NCBI RefSeq assembly: GCF_011421425.1
Contig: NZ_WPCW01000007.1
Location: 1 to 64,000, forward strand
Reading direction: 5' to 3'
Source: Streptococcus catagoni
Lineage (GTDB): Bacteria > Bacillota > Bacilli > Lactobacillales > Streptococcaceae
Length of the DNA: 64,000 bases
Position 1 is the stretch's first letter, and each line of letters begins with the position of its first letter. The notes under the pieces are model-generated. The model was not told where the DNA came from and searched no databases. It saw only the letters and a list, made by a program, of their open reading frames with translations. The position numbers were made by a program, and so were the translations under genes. Below are positions 1-8,826 of the stretch, piece by piece.

Positions 1-88
1 GTAATATGCATAATCATATCACCCTGCACGTTTGGTTCGTCTTATTCAGTTCTCAAAGGTCTTGTTTCTCTTACGAGACAACTATTTT
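1..88 (-). promoter_or_regulatory. rRNA operon leader (16S gene lies off the left edge)
   Basis: Read on the minus strand, the sequence downstream of the promoter at 89-117 looks like the leader of a streptococcal rRNA operon. It contains a boxA-like antitermination element at 45-62 (AGACCTTTGAGAACTGAA), followed by a run resembling the conserved pre-16S leader (ACGAACCAAACGTGCAGGG). The 16S gene would start left of position 1. The identification rests on recognising the leader; no rRNA sequence is inside the window. Confidence 0.7.
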
Positions 89-117
89 ATTCTATCAGGT
101 GCGGTTAACTTTGTCAA
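89..117 (-). promoter_or_regulatory. Strong sigma-A promoter of an rRNA operon
   Basis: On the minus strand there is a perfect -35 TTGACA (112-117), a 17-base spacer and a -10 TAGAAT (89-94) preceded by an extended -10 TG. The bases upstream (118-165) are A/T tracts like an UP element. Together with the boxA leader downstream, this is a typical rrn promoter. Confidence 0.75.
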
Positions 118-226
118 TATCTTTTTTACTTTTTTTAAGCTTTTTATTTTTCTTTCTTAAGCTACTGGCTCCTGACAGCTTTATTAGTATAGCCATTATA
201 GATACCTTTGTCAAGAGCTAAAAACT

Positions 227-257
227 AAAAAATAGGAAGTTTTCCTCCCTATTTTTT
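227..257 (-). terminator. Terminator of the opp operon
   Basis: Inverted repeat AAAAAATAGG (227-236) and CCTATTTTTT (248-257) with flanking A and T runs, so it can work on both strands. It overlaps the oppF stop codon and separates opp from the rRNA promoter. Confidence 0.7.
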
Positions 258-1181
258 TTGTAATGCGTTTTTATATTTTTCTACTTCTATTGAGTTTGCC
301 CAAACAAAGTGTCCTGGTGTGATTTCAACCATACTTGGCTTGTCCACAGTATAATCATGTTGATCAACATTATATATCAGCAATTTTTTGGCTCTCTCTA
401 ATTTAGGATCAGGAATTGGCACAGCTGATAAAAGTGATTTTGTATAAGGGTGTATTGGATTTACAAAAAGTTCTTCAGTTTCTGCAACTTCAACAATAAC
501 TCCTTTGTGAATAACCGCAATACGATCTGAAATAAACCTCACAACGGACAGATCATGTGCAATAAAGAGATAGGTCAATCCTTTTTCTTTTTGCATGCGT
601 TTGAGTAAATTTAACACTTGTGCTCGAACCGAAACATCTAATGCAGAAATAGGTTCATCTGCAATGACAAATTCTGGATCCATTACTAAAGCTCTTGCAA
701 TTCCAATACGCTGACGTTGTCCCCCAGAAAATTCATGTGGGTATCTGGTCAAATGTTCTGAAAGAAGTCCTACTTCATTCATCATATTTTTAATTTTTTC
801 TTTGCGCTCTTCTTCACTTTTAAAGAGTTTAAAATTGTAGAGACCTTCGGAAATAATGTAATCAACAGTTGCTCGTTCATTTAAACTGGCAGCAGGATCT
901 TGAAAAATCATCTGAATTTTACGAATTAATTCATTGGTTTCTGATTTTCCTTTTTTCCCACTGATCACTTTTCCATCATAGACGATTTCGCCTGAACTGG
1001 TGTCGTTTAAGCCAATAATGGCACGTCCAATTGTTGTCTTACCGCTCCCTGATTCACCAACCAAGGAGAAAGTTTCTCCTCTATTAATGAAAAAATTAGC
1101 GTTCTTAACAGCGACAAATTTTTTCTTTCCTTCACCGAAGGAAATTTCCAAGTCTTTTACTTCAACTAATTTCTCAGACAT
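249..1181 (-). CDS. oppF: Oligopeptide ABC transporter, ATP-binding protein OppF
   Basis: One of the two cytoplasmic ATPases that power oligopeptide import. It has Walker [10 protein letters not shown] (about residues 42-50), signature FSGGQRQR, Walker [13 protein letters not shown] and the switch histidine in AHDLSVV, followed by the C-terminal extension typical of the peptide-transporter subfamily ([11 protein letters not shown]). Length 310 residues fits OppF. It is the last gene of oppABCDF and overlaps the end of oppD by 8 bases, which suggests translational coupling. No lesion is visible. Confidence 0.95.
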   Translation of the reverse strand: MSEKLVEVKDLEISFGEGKKKFVAVKNANFFINRGETFSLVGESGSGKTTIGRAIIGLNDTSSGEIVYDGKVISGKKGKSETNELIRKIQMIFQDPAASLNERATVDYIISEGLYNFKLFKSEEERKEKIKNMMNEVGLLSEHLTRYPHEFSGGQRQRIGIARALVMDPEFVIADEPISALDVSVRAQVLNLLKRMQKEKGLTYLFIAHDLSVVRFISDRIAVIHKGVIVEVAETEELFVNPIHPYTKSLLSAVPIPDPKLERAKKLLIYNVDQHDYTVDKPSMVEITPGHFVWANSIEVEKYKNALQKK

Positions 1182-2250
1182 TTCCTTCCTCCCGATAGAT
1201 TTGTTTACTTGAAATTTTTTCGTGTAGATCTTGAATAACTACTGGTTTTTGCACTTTGGGTGCTTCTGGGTGAAGCAACCAGGTTTTAGCCCAATGATTA
1301 TCATTAATATCAAATCTTGGCACTGCTTCTTCAAAATCAATTTTCATGGCATAGCGTGATCTTGGTGCAAAAGCATCACCTATTATTGGTTTATATAGAG
1401 AAGGTGGTGTGCCTGGGATAGAAAATAGAACACCTTTTTCATCTGCAAGTTGAGGGAGACTTGAAAGAAGACTCCAGGTATAAGGATGTCTTGGATCATA
1501 AAAAACATCCTCAACAGTACCATATTCAACAATTTCACCGGCATACATTACAGCTACATTTGTTGCAATACTTGCAACCACGCCTAAGTCATGGGTGATA
1601 AAGATGATGGTAAATTTATATTCTTTTTGGAGATCTTTTAGGAGATCAATAATCTGAGCCTGAATGGTTACATCAAGTGCAGTTGTTGGTTCATCACAGA
1701 TCAGAATATCTGGTCGACAAGCTAGAGCAATAGCAATAACGATACGTTGTCTCATTCCTCCTGAATATTGGAATGGGTACTCGTCAAAACGTTTTTCAGC
1801 TTCTGATATACCAACTTTATTCATGTAATCGATGGCCAGCTTTTTGGCTTCTGATTTTGGTTTTTTCTGATGTTTTATGATAACTTCTGTAATTTGACTA
1901 CCGATGGTTTGAATGGGATCCAAACTGGTCATTGGATCTTGGAAGATGGTCGCAATTTTTGCTCCACGGATACCTTCCCAATCCTTGTGATTTTTAAAAT
2001 CTGTTAGTTCTTGTCCTCTATAGTTGATACTTCCTGAGGCTACGCGTCCATTAGATTCTAACATTCCTGTAAATGTTTTTGTCAAGACAGACTTACCACT
2101 ACCTGATTCTCCAACAACAGCAAGCACTTCACCTTCGTGAAGGTCAAGTGAGATGTCACGGATAGCTGTCAAAACACGGTCACGAACCTCAAATTCAACG
2201 ACAACATTCTTAGCACTTAAAATAATTTCTTTCTTTTCCACTATTCTCAC
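1174..2250 (-). CDS. oppD: Oligopeptide ABC transporter, ATP-binding protein OppD
   Basis: Partner ATPase of OppF. Visible motifs are Walker A GESGSGKS, signature YSGGMRQR, Walker [13 protein letters not shown] and the switch-histidine region FITHDLGVV. The C-terminal oligopeptide/dipeptide extension ([15 protein letters not shown]) is present. The 358-residue length fits streptococcal OppD/AmiE. It starts three bases after the oppC stop, in a tight operon, and acts on the inner face of the membrane with OppB and OppC. Confidence 0.95.
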   Translation of the reverse strand: MRIVEKKEIILSAKNVVVEFEVRDRVLTAIRDISLDLHEGEVLAVVGESGSGKSVLTKTFTGMLESNGRVASGSINYRGQELTDFKNHKDWEGIRGAKIATIFQDPMTSLDPIQTIGSQITEVIIKHQKKPKSEAKKLAIDYMNKVGISEAEKRFDEYPFQYSGGMRQRIVIAIALACRPDILICDEPTTALDVTIQAQIIDLLKDLQKEYKFTIIFITHDLGVVASIATNVAVMYAGEIVEYGTVEDVFYDPRHPYTWSLLSSLPQLADEKGVLFSIPGTPPSLYKPIIGDAFAPRSRYAMKIDFEEAVPRFDINDNHWAKTWLLHPEAPKVQKPVVIQDLHEKISSKQIYREEGNV

Positions 2251-2252
2251 TC

Positions 2253-3179
2253 CTATCTATGTGTTCTTGGGTCACTTGCATCCGCTAAGTTTTGACCCAC
2301 AATGTATAGTGGGAGGGATACTAAGATAAGGGTTGTTAATGGAATCCAGAAAAGATAAGCATTTGTGGTCAAATTTGATGAATAGTTTGAAATCAAACGT
2401 CCTAGGCTCGGTTCAGAAAGTGGCAAACCTAAACCAAAGAATGATAGGAATGCTTCTGAAGAGATATAAGCTGGTAATAATAAAGATACCATTGACACAA
2501 TGACCGAAACCAGTTGCGGTAAGAGGTTCTTTGTTACAATCTTATAGGTTGGTGTCCCCAGAGTCTGGCTGGCTAAATTATATTCTAGGTCACGGTAACG
2601 TAAAACCTGTACACGTACAGCATAAGCTATGTTTATCCAGCCTGTCACACAAAAGGCGAAGATGAGGTTCCAAAAACCAGCCCCGATAGAGTAGGTTAAT
2701 ACTATGATAATAAGCATTTGTGGTAGGTTTGAGATAACATTATAGACTTCAATCATAACCTTATCAACAGCCTTAGACACACCCCAAAGGCCTCCAATGA
2801 CAACACCGAGGATCATGTTAATAATTGTTGCAATCACAGATATTAAAATGGAATTTCTGGCACCATACCAGACACCATCAAAGAGCGACTGACCGTTTTT
2901 ATCCGTACCAAACCAATACTCAGCATTTGGCGATATATAGCGTTTAGTAAAATCATTGATATTACTCACATCACCAAAATCATAATTGGCAAAGATAGGA
3001 TAGACAAAACTCATTAAAATAATAGCAATTAATATGACCAACATTAAAACAGTAGATTTCCGTGCAAAAAACTGTCTAAAAACAGATTTCCAATAGGAGT
3101 AAGCAGGAGCATCAATAACTTCAGATGCATAACTATCTAGTTCGACAGAGTCGAATTTACTTTTATCTATTGTTGCCAT
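2253..3179 (-). CDS. oppC: Oligopeptide ABC transporter, permease OppC
   Basis: Membrane subunit of the peptide importer with a BPD_transp_1 domain in its C-terminal two thirds; several hydrophobic helices are visible (for example around [20 protein letters not shown]). I place the start at the ATG at 3179, which overlaps the oppB stop codon as TGATG and has AGGAGG about six bases upstream; the open frame itself reaches one GTG further. The resulting 308 residues fit streptococcal OppC/AmiD. Confidence 0.93.
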   Translation of the reverse strand: MATIDKSKFDSVELDSYASEVIDAPAYSYWKSVFRQFFARKSTVLMLVILIAIILMSFVYPIFANYDFGDVSNINDFTKRYISPNAEYWFGTDKNGQSLFDGVWYGARNSILISVIATIINMILGVVIGGLWGVSKAVDKVMIEVYNVISNLPQMLIIIVLTYSIGAGFWNLIFAFCVTGWINIAYAVRVQVLRYRDLEYNLASQTLGTPTYKIVTKNLLPQLVSVIVSMVSLLLPAYISSEAFLSFFGLGLPLSEPSLGRLISNYSSNLTTNAYLFWIPLTTLILVSLPLYIVGQNLADASDPRTHR

Positions 3180-4678
3180 CACTTACCTCCTTTACTTGAT
3201 AATTTAATACGTGGATCAAGAATTGTCATCAAAATATCACCAGCCAATAATGCTAGGATTGATAAGACTGCAAAAATAAAGACCAATCCAACAACCATTG
3301 AGTTATTGGCAGATTTAATGGCATCAATCAACATCTTACCCATTCCTGGAAAGGCAAATACTGTTTCAGTAAGGGTTGCCCCTGCAATGGTCTGCACAAT
3401 TGCTTGTGGTATCCCATTTACAATTGGTACCATAGCTTGTTTAAATAAGTGATTTTTAGAAATTTCTGCTTCGGTTAAGCCTTTTGCACGCGCAAATCTG
3501 ACAAAATCACTTCCTTGTAAGTCCACGATGTAACGGCGGAACCAAACAACTGTATTTGGTGTCCCTAGAATTCCTAGAATGACAGCTGGCAGAACATAGG
3601 ACTTGGGATCACCAGCTCCTAATAATGGAAATGTGTCTGGTAAGCCTATTTTTGAGCCTAAAAAACGAACTATATAGATAAGAGCAATACTAGGTAGGGC
3701 CAACATAAAGGTTGTGGTTGCAGTAGAAAAGCGATCAAACAAACCATCTTTGTAGTAGGCCATTAACATTCCTATTGGTAAACCAAAGACATAGGACAGT
3801 AAGACACCAATCATACCAATCTTAAATGAATTGGCAATCATTGACGGTTCAGCATGTTTATTTCGCGTTGCTGTATATGCATCACCCTTGCCAAAGTTAG
3901 CTCTATCACGAGCATCCATCTTACTTGGAGTCCTATAAGTTCTAGTATAAATATCAATTGGTGAAAATTTCTTAATACCAGTAGGGAAGGTTGTTTCTTC
4001 TGAGCGACTACGTCCTTGCCCTTGAGTTATAACTTGAATAACTGGGATATTGGCATAGGTTGGATAGGAAGTTCCTAGGTTAAAGTGAACAATATTTTGG
4101 TGAATAAAAGGAAATTGTCCATTAAAGTAAATCAAATATTTATGTTTAGTACCTGATCCAACAAGTGCTGGCCCAACAGCAGGATCTATTTCTGGTCTAA
4201 CGTAACGTTCAAGATTTGGATTTTTAGGATCTTGAATAGTCCATGGATGATCTATAATAAGAAGACCTGTAAAGAAATTCCACACCCGTTCATAAATTGG
4301 AATCTTTCTGATAGCATAAAATTCTTTGCTTTCTTCAAATTGGCCCAGCTGCCAACCATTTCCTAAGGACTTAATGTATTTTTGATAGATTGCTTTATTA
4401 GCCTTTGTGGGCGCAATTGTAACAGAAGGATCAATTTTTTCAGCCTTACTAGCTAGTGTTTTACTATTATAGTAATTAATATACCCCATACGTTTAAAAA
4501 CTGTATTACGATAATTGTCTTTTTTATCGGGGGTCGTTACCATTTTATTGTAGTTAGGATCCTGTTTGAATATCAAACTTGTTGGTACCAAGGTGAAGAC
4601 AATGACATAAGTCAGCGTTGTTACCAATAAGATTGAGATCAAGGATCTTAAAATACGTTCAAATATATACTTTTTCAT
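3179..4678 (-). CDS. oppB: Oligopeptide ABC transporter, permease OppB (AmiC type)
   Basis: Membrane permease of the peptide importer. A first transmembrane helix is followed by a hydrophilic insertion of roughly 250 residues that should lie outside the cell, then the BPD_transp_1 domain near the C-terminus. The large insertion and 499-residue length are typical of the streptococcal AmiC/OppB branch and longer than enterobacterial OppB. The open frame extends eight codons upstream, but the ATG at 4678 follows an AGGATAGGA ribosome-binding site and gives the usual N-terminus [10 protein letters not shown]. Confidence 0.93.
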   Translation of the reverse strand: MKKYIFERILRSLISILLVTTLTYVIVFTLVPTSLIFKQDPNYNKMVTTPDKKDNYRNTVFKRMGYINYYNSKTLASKAEKIDPSVTIAPTKANKAIYQKYIKSLGNGWQLGQFEESKEFYAIRKIPIYERVWNFFTGLLIIDHPWTIQDPKNPNLERYVRPEIDPAVGPALVGSGTKHKYLIYFNGQFPFIHQNIVHFNLGTSYPTYANIPVIQVITQGQGRSRSEETTFPTGIKKFSPIDIYTRTYRTPSKMDARDRANFGKGDAYTATRNKHAEPSMIANSFKIGMIGVLLSYVFGLPIGMLMAYYKDGLFDRFSTATTTFMLALPSIALIYIVRFLGSKIGLPDTFPLLGAGDPKSYVLPAVILGILGTPNTVVWFRRYIVDLQGSDFVRFARAKGLTEAEISKNHLFKQAMVPIVNGIPQAIVQTIAGATLTETVFAFPGMGKMLIDAIKSANNSMVVGLVFIFAVLSILALLAGDILMTILDPRIKLSSKGGK

Positions 4679-4695
4679 TCCTATCCTCATCAATA

Positions 4696-4740
4696 AGTTC
4701 AAAAGAACTTTCTCTCAATCGAGAAAGTTCTTATTGAACT
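4696..4740 (-). promoter_or_regulatory. Long hairpin between oppA and oppB
   Basis: A perfect 12-bp stem (AAGAACTTTCTC at 4703-4714 with GAGAAAGTTCTT at 4721-4732, six-base loop) is extended by an outer AGTTCAA/TTGAACT pair (4696-4702 and 4734-4740). It lies just after the oppA stop, with a short T run on the minus strand. Such a structure would let most transcripts end or be stabilised after oppA, giving more binding protein than permease. Confidence 0.7.
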
Positions 4741-4746
4741 AGCTAA

Positions 4747-6726
4747 TTATTTTTCAATATGATCTTTTAAAGAGTCTTCATATTTCTTATTTGATTTTGC
4801 TTTGGCTTTTTCCCATTTTTTCAAAGCTTTATCATAATCTTTAGCTGTTACAGGTTCATCTTGTAATTTCATGTATTTGTAATAAAGATCATCTGATTTA
4901 TTTCCAGCCCAACCAAAGGCAGTTGAGAATGGTACAACTTTAGTTACTCTTGGTGTACCACCTAGACTTATAGTTGGAATATAAACTGCAGAATCAGCTA
5001 GTGCGGCTTGTGCCTTAGCATAAGCTTCGTAGCGTTTGTCTTTATCATTTGTAATTTTGCCAGCCTCTGTAACCAATTGTGTGAACTCATCTAAACCAGC
5101 TTCAGAAACCACAGCTTGGTCTTTCAAAGGTTGAATACCAATAAACTTAGTTTGTGCGTTAGCAAGGTTTGGATTAAAGATATCTAGATAAGAAGCTGGA
5201 TCGGTATAGTCTGGACTCCATCCTGAGGCTGATGTCATATCCCAATCCTGTTGACTGGTTGATTCAGCCATGTAGGTTACATTATTGTAGGTATCAGTTT
5301 GCAATTCGTTAATATCAATCACAACATTCTCTTTACCAAGAGAGTCTTCAATGGATTGTTTCATGGATTGCGCTTGTTGCATCAATACTGTTGCTGTTTG
5401 GTCTTGTGGGAAGTCAATGTGGATTGGGAACTGAACACCTTGTGCTTCTAGTTCTGATTTTGCCTTAGCAAATTGTTTTTTGGCTTTATCTTTATTATAA
5501 AGACCATCTTGAGCATCTGCTAGATTAACATCTTTCCATTGATCTCCGTAAGTTGCTAGATTTTTCTCAACAACTTTTCCAAAATCTTCACCCTTGATTT
5601 GTACAAATGTTGGTGGAACAAGTGCATTTCGAAGAGATTTGTTTGCTGCTTCTTCTCCAGCTGATTGAGCTTGATAAGACATTCTGTTAAATCCAAAGGT
5701 TAAGGCCTGACGGAAATTCTTGTTTAAGATTGCCTTATGAGTATCTTCTTTTTGCTTATCATTGGTCTTTTTAGTGTGGTCGTAAGCTTTACGGTTTAAA
5801 TTGAAGGTTACATAATAAATATTAGATTTTTGTGGTCCATAAGTAATGCTCTTGCCGTAATTTTTCTTTGCTTTTTTATAAGATGGAGTTGTTGGGAATA
5901 GACGTGCTGTTGAATAAGCGCCATCGTCAAAGTTTCTAAAGAGTGACTCTTGGTCTTGTCCATCATAATAGGTTAATTGAACAGCATCCAAATGAACATT
6001 TTTCTTATCCCAATAGTTTTCATTTTTTGTAAACTCAATAGATGATTTACTTGTCATTGCAGAAATAAGGAAAGGTCCATTATAAAGGATAGATGAGGCA
6101 TCATTTGATTTACCAAAGTCTTTTCCTTTTGATTTTAGGAAGTCAGCATTAACTGGTGATAAAACGCCATAAGTTAATTTTGAGTTCCAAAAACTTTCAG
6201 GCTGTTTCAAGGTATATTGTACGGTATGCTTATCAAGAGCTTTGACACCAACAGTTGAGAAATCCTTGTTTTTCCCGTCAACATAGTCACTTAAGCCTTT
6301 GATAGAATCTTGAACTAAATACAAAGCATCAGAATCTTTGTCTGCTGCATGTTTCAAGCCAGTAACAAAGTCTTGTGCCGTTACATCTGCATACTCTTCA
6401 CCATCAGCTGTATACCATTTAGCATCTTTACGAAGTTTGTAAGTATAGGTTAAACCATCCTTAGATACAGTCCAATCTTTAGCCGTTAGGGGAATAAGAT
6501 TGCCATATTGATCATATTCTAGCAAGCCATCAACTGCTTGTTGGACTATTTCACTAGTTGTTGAACGACCAGAAACTAAATAATCCAGAGTATCAGGATC
6601 TTGCGAATAAACATAGCTGTAAGTTTTAGATTTACTGTCTTTGCTTGAACCTTTACCACAAGCTGCCAGGGCAGAAACCGATAAAAGAGCAACACCAACA
6701 AGCGCTAACCATTTCCCATTTTTCAT
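4747..6726 (-). CDS. oppA: Oligopeptide-binding lipoprotein OppA
   Basis: Extracellular peptide receptor of the Opp importer, anchored by an N-terminal lipid. The signal peptide ends in the lipobox ALAAC with the lipidated cysteine at residue 23, followed by a solute-binding protein family 5 domain over most of the chain. I start at the ATG at 6726, which follows AGGAG by eight bases; the open frame continues 12 codons upstream without a ribosome-binding site. The 659 residues agree with streptococcal OppA. It is the first gene of the operon; the hairpin after it probably raises its expression over oppB-F. Confidence 0.95.
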   Translation of the reverse strand: MKNGKWLALVGVALLSVSALAACGKGSSKDSKSKTYSYVYSQDPDTLDYLVSGRSTTSEIVQQAVDGLLEYDQYGNLIPLTAKDWTVSKDGLTYTYKLRKDAKWYTADGEEYADVTAQDFVTGLKHAADKDSDALYLVQDSIKGLSDYVDGKNKDFSTVGVKALDKHTVQYTLKQPESFWNSKLTYGVLSPVNADFLKSKGKDFGKSNDASSILYNGPFLISAMTSKSSIEFTKNENYWDKKNVHLDAVQLTYYDGQDQESLFRNFDDGAYSTARLFPTTPSYKKAKKNYGKSITYGPQKSNIYYVTFNLNRKAYDHTKKTNDKQKEDTHKAILNKNFRQALTFGFNRMSYQAQSAGEEAANKSLRNALVPPTFVQIKGEDFGKVVEKNLATYGDQWKDVNLADAQDGLYNKDKAKKQFAKAKSELEAQGVQFPIHIDFPQDQTATVLMQQAQSMKQSIEDSLGKENVVIDINELQTDTYNNVTYMAESTSQQDWDMTSASGWSPDYTDPASYLDIFNPNLANAQTKFIGIQPLKDQAVVSEAGLDEFTQLVTEAGKITNDKDKRYEAYAKAQAALADSAVYIPTISLGGTPRVTKVVPFSTAFGWAGNKSDDLYYKYMKLQDEPVTAKDYDKALKKWEKAKAKSNKKYEDSLKDHIEK

Positions 6727-6784
6727 AAGAATCACTCCTAAAATTTCTTCTTTCTTATTCACAATCTATGTGTTAATTAAAAGT

Positions 6785-6839
6785 ATTATACCACAAATTT
6801 TATTCAAAAAAAATATTGAATACAAATTATCTGACTATT
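6785..6839 (-). promoter_or_regulatory. oppA promoter with a CodY-like box
   Basis: On the minus strand an extended -10 (TGG then TATAAT, 6785-6790) lies about 60 bases before the oppA start; no good -35 is seen. Upstream of it, AATTATCTGACTATT (6825-6839) matches the CodY consensus AATTTTCWGAAAATT at 12 of 15 positions. CodY control of opp is known in related bacteria; the box here is an inference. The rest of the 324-base divergent gap (6727-7050) shows only the dacA-side promoter and a weak cre-like sequence at 6946-6959. Confidence 0.45.
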
Positions 6840-7004
6840 TTATTAGCATTTTCATTTATTTTTTGAATAAAGTTTATTTGAAAGCGTTCCAAAGTTTATA
6901 GAGTCTAGCTGAATTCATATTTTAACCTATTGCTATAATATCTCATGATAGCGTTTCAATCTTTCATTATTAAGCTGGCTTCAAAGAAATTTCCTGTTAT
7001 TATA

Positions 7005-7013
7005 TGGTATAAT
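7005..7013 (+). promoter_or_regulatory. Promoter of the first D,D-carboxypeptidase paralogue
   Basis: Extended -10 element TGGTATAAT (7005-7013), 37 bases before the ATG at 7051. AAGGAT at 7038-7043 serves as the ribosome-binding site. No convincing -35 was found. Confidence 0.55.
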
Positions 7014-7050
7014 TAAAAAAATAAAAGTTAGATAGCTAAGGATTTAAAAT

Positions 7051-8292
7051 ATGAAAAGATTACTTGTATGCCTTTTCGCAGTCTTATTTTTTTCTCCCCC
7101 TACTACTATAACCTATGCGGAAAGCTTCACTCTACCAGCCAAGGGCGCTATCGCCTTCGACCTTGGAACAGGCAAGATATTATATGAAAAAGATGCTGAA
7201 AAACAGTACCCCATTGCTTCTTTAACAAAGGTTTTAACAACCTATTTAGTCTATAAAGAAGTCCATTCTGGAAAGTTACAGTGGGATACGCCTGTTAAAA
7301 TTTCAAATTATCCCTATGAGTTAACGACAAATTACTCTATTAGTAATGTTCCTTTAGATGCAAGGCAGTACACTGTTAAAGAATTACTAAATGCCGTCCT
7401 AGTTACCAATGCTAATAGCCCTGCAATTGCTTTAGCTGAAAAGATTTCTGGTACAGAGCCATTATTTGTCGATTTAATGAAAAAGCAGTTGCAGTCTTGG
7501 GGAATTAAGGATGTTCAACTGGTTAATGCTACAGGCCTATCAAACACTGTTTTAGGTAAAAATATCTATCCTAAATCAGATAGTGATGCTGAAAACAAAA
7601 TGAGCGCGCGCCAATTAGCTATTATTACAGAACATCTGCTCAAGGAGTATCCAGAGGTTCTTGAGATAACAAAAAAAACCTCTTCTGAGTTCGCTAAGCA
7701 AAATATTTTTTCTTATAATTATCTGCTAGAAGGCATGCCCTATGCTAGAGAAGGTACCAACGGCTTATCTGTTGGGATCTCTGAAAAAGGAGGAGCCTCT
7801 TTAATCACTAGTAGTCATGAAAAAAATATGGATATCATTACCATTATCCTAAATGCTGAAGAGGGTAAGGATAAAGAATTACAGCACTTTAAAATTGCTA
7901 ACCAGTTACTGAATTATCTGAAGCGTCATTTTGAAAAAGTCAGAGTGATAACAAAGAACGAGCTTATCAAGGATACTCGTTTCCCAGTTCACGATAGTCC
8001 CCAAAAAACAGTCCGTTTAGCAGCCAAAAATAATCTTGATATCATACAGAAGATTGGTGATAATAATCAAAAAGCTATCCAATTTCACCAAACTTTAGAT
8101 CCTTTAGTAGCTCCTATCAAGAGTGATAAAGTCTTAGGAAAAGCCATTTTTAAAGATAAAAACGTGATTGGCAGCGGGTATTTGAATCAGCCGCCATCAG
8201 TACCATTAAAGGCTGACAAAGATATTCCAAAGAGCTTCTTTTTAAAGGTTTGGTGGAATCGTTTTGTGACTTATGTTAATACGAAACTTTAA
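7051..8292 (+). CDS. DacA-type D,D-carboxypeptidase paralogue with altered active-site motifs
   Basis: Exported protein of the peptidase S11 (DacA/PBP5) family, 413 residues with a signal peptide ending near TITYA (residue 23). The first motif SxxK is intact (S57-L-T-K60). By alignment with the neighbouring paralogue, the SxN motif reads N120-A-N122 and the KTG motif reads S240-V-G242. Family members need these motifs to trim D-alanine from peptidoglycan stem peptides, so this copy may be slow, may act on another substrate, or may be a regulatory pseudo-enzyme. The C-terminus has an aromatic amphipathic stretch (FFLKVWWNRFV) that could be a membrane anchor. The frame is intact with its own promoter and terminator. 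Confidence 0.85.
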   Translation: MKRLLVCLFAVLFFSPPTTITYAESFTLPAKGAIAFDLGTGKILYEKDAEKQYPIASLTKVLTTYLVYKEVHSGKLQWDTPVKISNYPYELTTNYSISNVPLDARQYTVKELLNAVLVTNANSPAIALAEKISGTEPLFVDLMKKQLQSWGIKDVQLVNATGLSNTVLGKNIYPKSDSDAENKMSARQLAIITEHLLKEYPEVLEITKKTSSEFAKQNIFSYNYLLEGMPYAREGTNGLSVGISEKGGASLITSSHEKNMDIITIILNAEEGKDKELQHFKIANQLLNYLKRHFEKVRVITKNELIKDTRFPVHDSPQKTVRLAAKNNLDIIQKIGDNNQKAIQFHQTLDPLVAPIKSDKVLGKAIFKDKNVIGSGYLNQPPSVPLKADKDIPKSFFLKVWWNRFVTYVNTKL

Positions 8293-8338
8293 GAGTTTGA
8301 GTAGAAATATTGCCCATTTCTTACTCTACTCTTTTTTT
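8291..8338 (+). terminator. Terminator after the first carboxypeptidase gene
   Basis: AAGAG and GAGTAGAAAT pair with ATTTC-TTACTC and CTCTT around a short loop, with one bulge, followed by seven T residues (8332-8338). It begins at the stop codon of the gene at 7051. Confidence 0.6.
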
Positions 8339-8767
8339 GACCATTGCTTACTTGCTACAATAATTCGTCTGAAAGAATTTGCAAGCTTTATGGAATGCAA
8401 TCGTTTACTGGAATATGACTATCAAAAAATACAATCTTATTAAAAAAAATGACAATTAAAAACGAAACAAAAATAGTTGATCCAATGTTTTAGAAGCCTT
8501 TTCTTTTGTAGGAGAAAAAGTCAGGGGAAAAATAAGTATAAATTCCAGATTATTGCTAAAAAACGAGGCGTCTCTTTCTAAAAATAAAGAGCTGGCTAGT
8601 CTAAACTCCGACAGTCTAAACAGTAATAGACTGGCCTAGCTCAAACAATGCCTAAAGTTAGGCTCTATGCCAGCAAAAAACTTCAAAAATATCACTGGTA
8701 GATCACTTGCTGAGCTTCTTTAAATAGGTTTTTTTATCATCTTTTACCATACTTATTAAAAAAATAT
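8339..8767. other. Noncoding spacer between the two carboxypeptidase genes
   Basis: About 430 bases without a convincing gene in any frame. Visible structure: a stem GCTAGTCTA with TAGACTGGC (around 8594-8634, one G-T pair) and a short hairpin GCCTA-AAGT-TAGGC near 8652. It could be a decayed gene or hold a small RNA, but no promoter plus terminator pair supports either. Confidence 0.3.
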
Positions 8768-8795
8768 TTGTTTTGTATTAGTTTAGTGGTATAAT
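8768..8795 (+). promoter_or_regulatory. Promoter of the second D,D-carboxypeptidase gene
   Basis: TTGTTT (8768-8773), 16-base spacer, extended -10 TGGTATAAT (8787-8795). Transcription should start near 8802, only a few bases before the ATG at 8809. This supports the downstream TTG at 8827 as the real start codon. Confidence 0.65.
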
Positions 8796-8826
8796 AGGCT
8801 TAAATTTTATGTCAAGGAGTTTTACG

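Noticed and set aside
6..221. Plus-strand frame of 71 codons at the left edge
   Set aside because: It runs through the rRNA leader and promoter and has no ribosome-binding site.
6946..6959. cre-like sequence between opp and the carboxypeptidase gene
   Set aside because: Two or three mismatches to the consensus on either strand, too weak to list.
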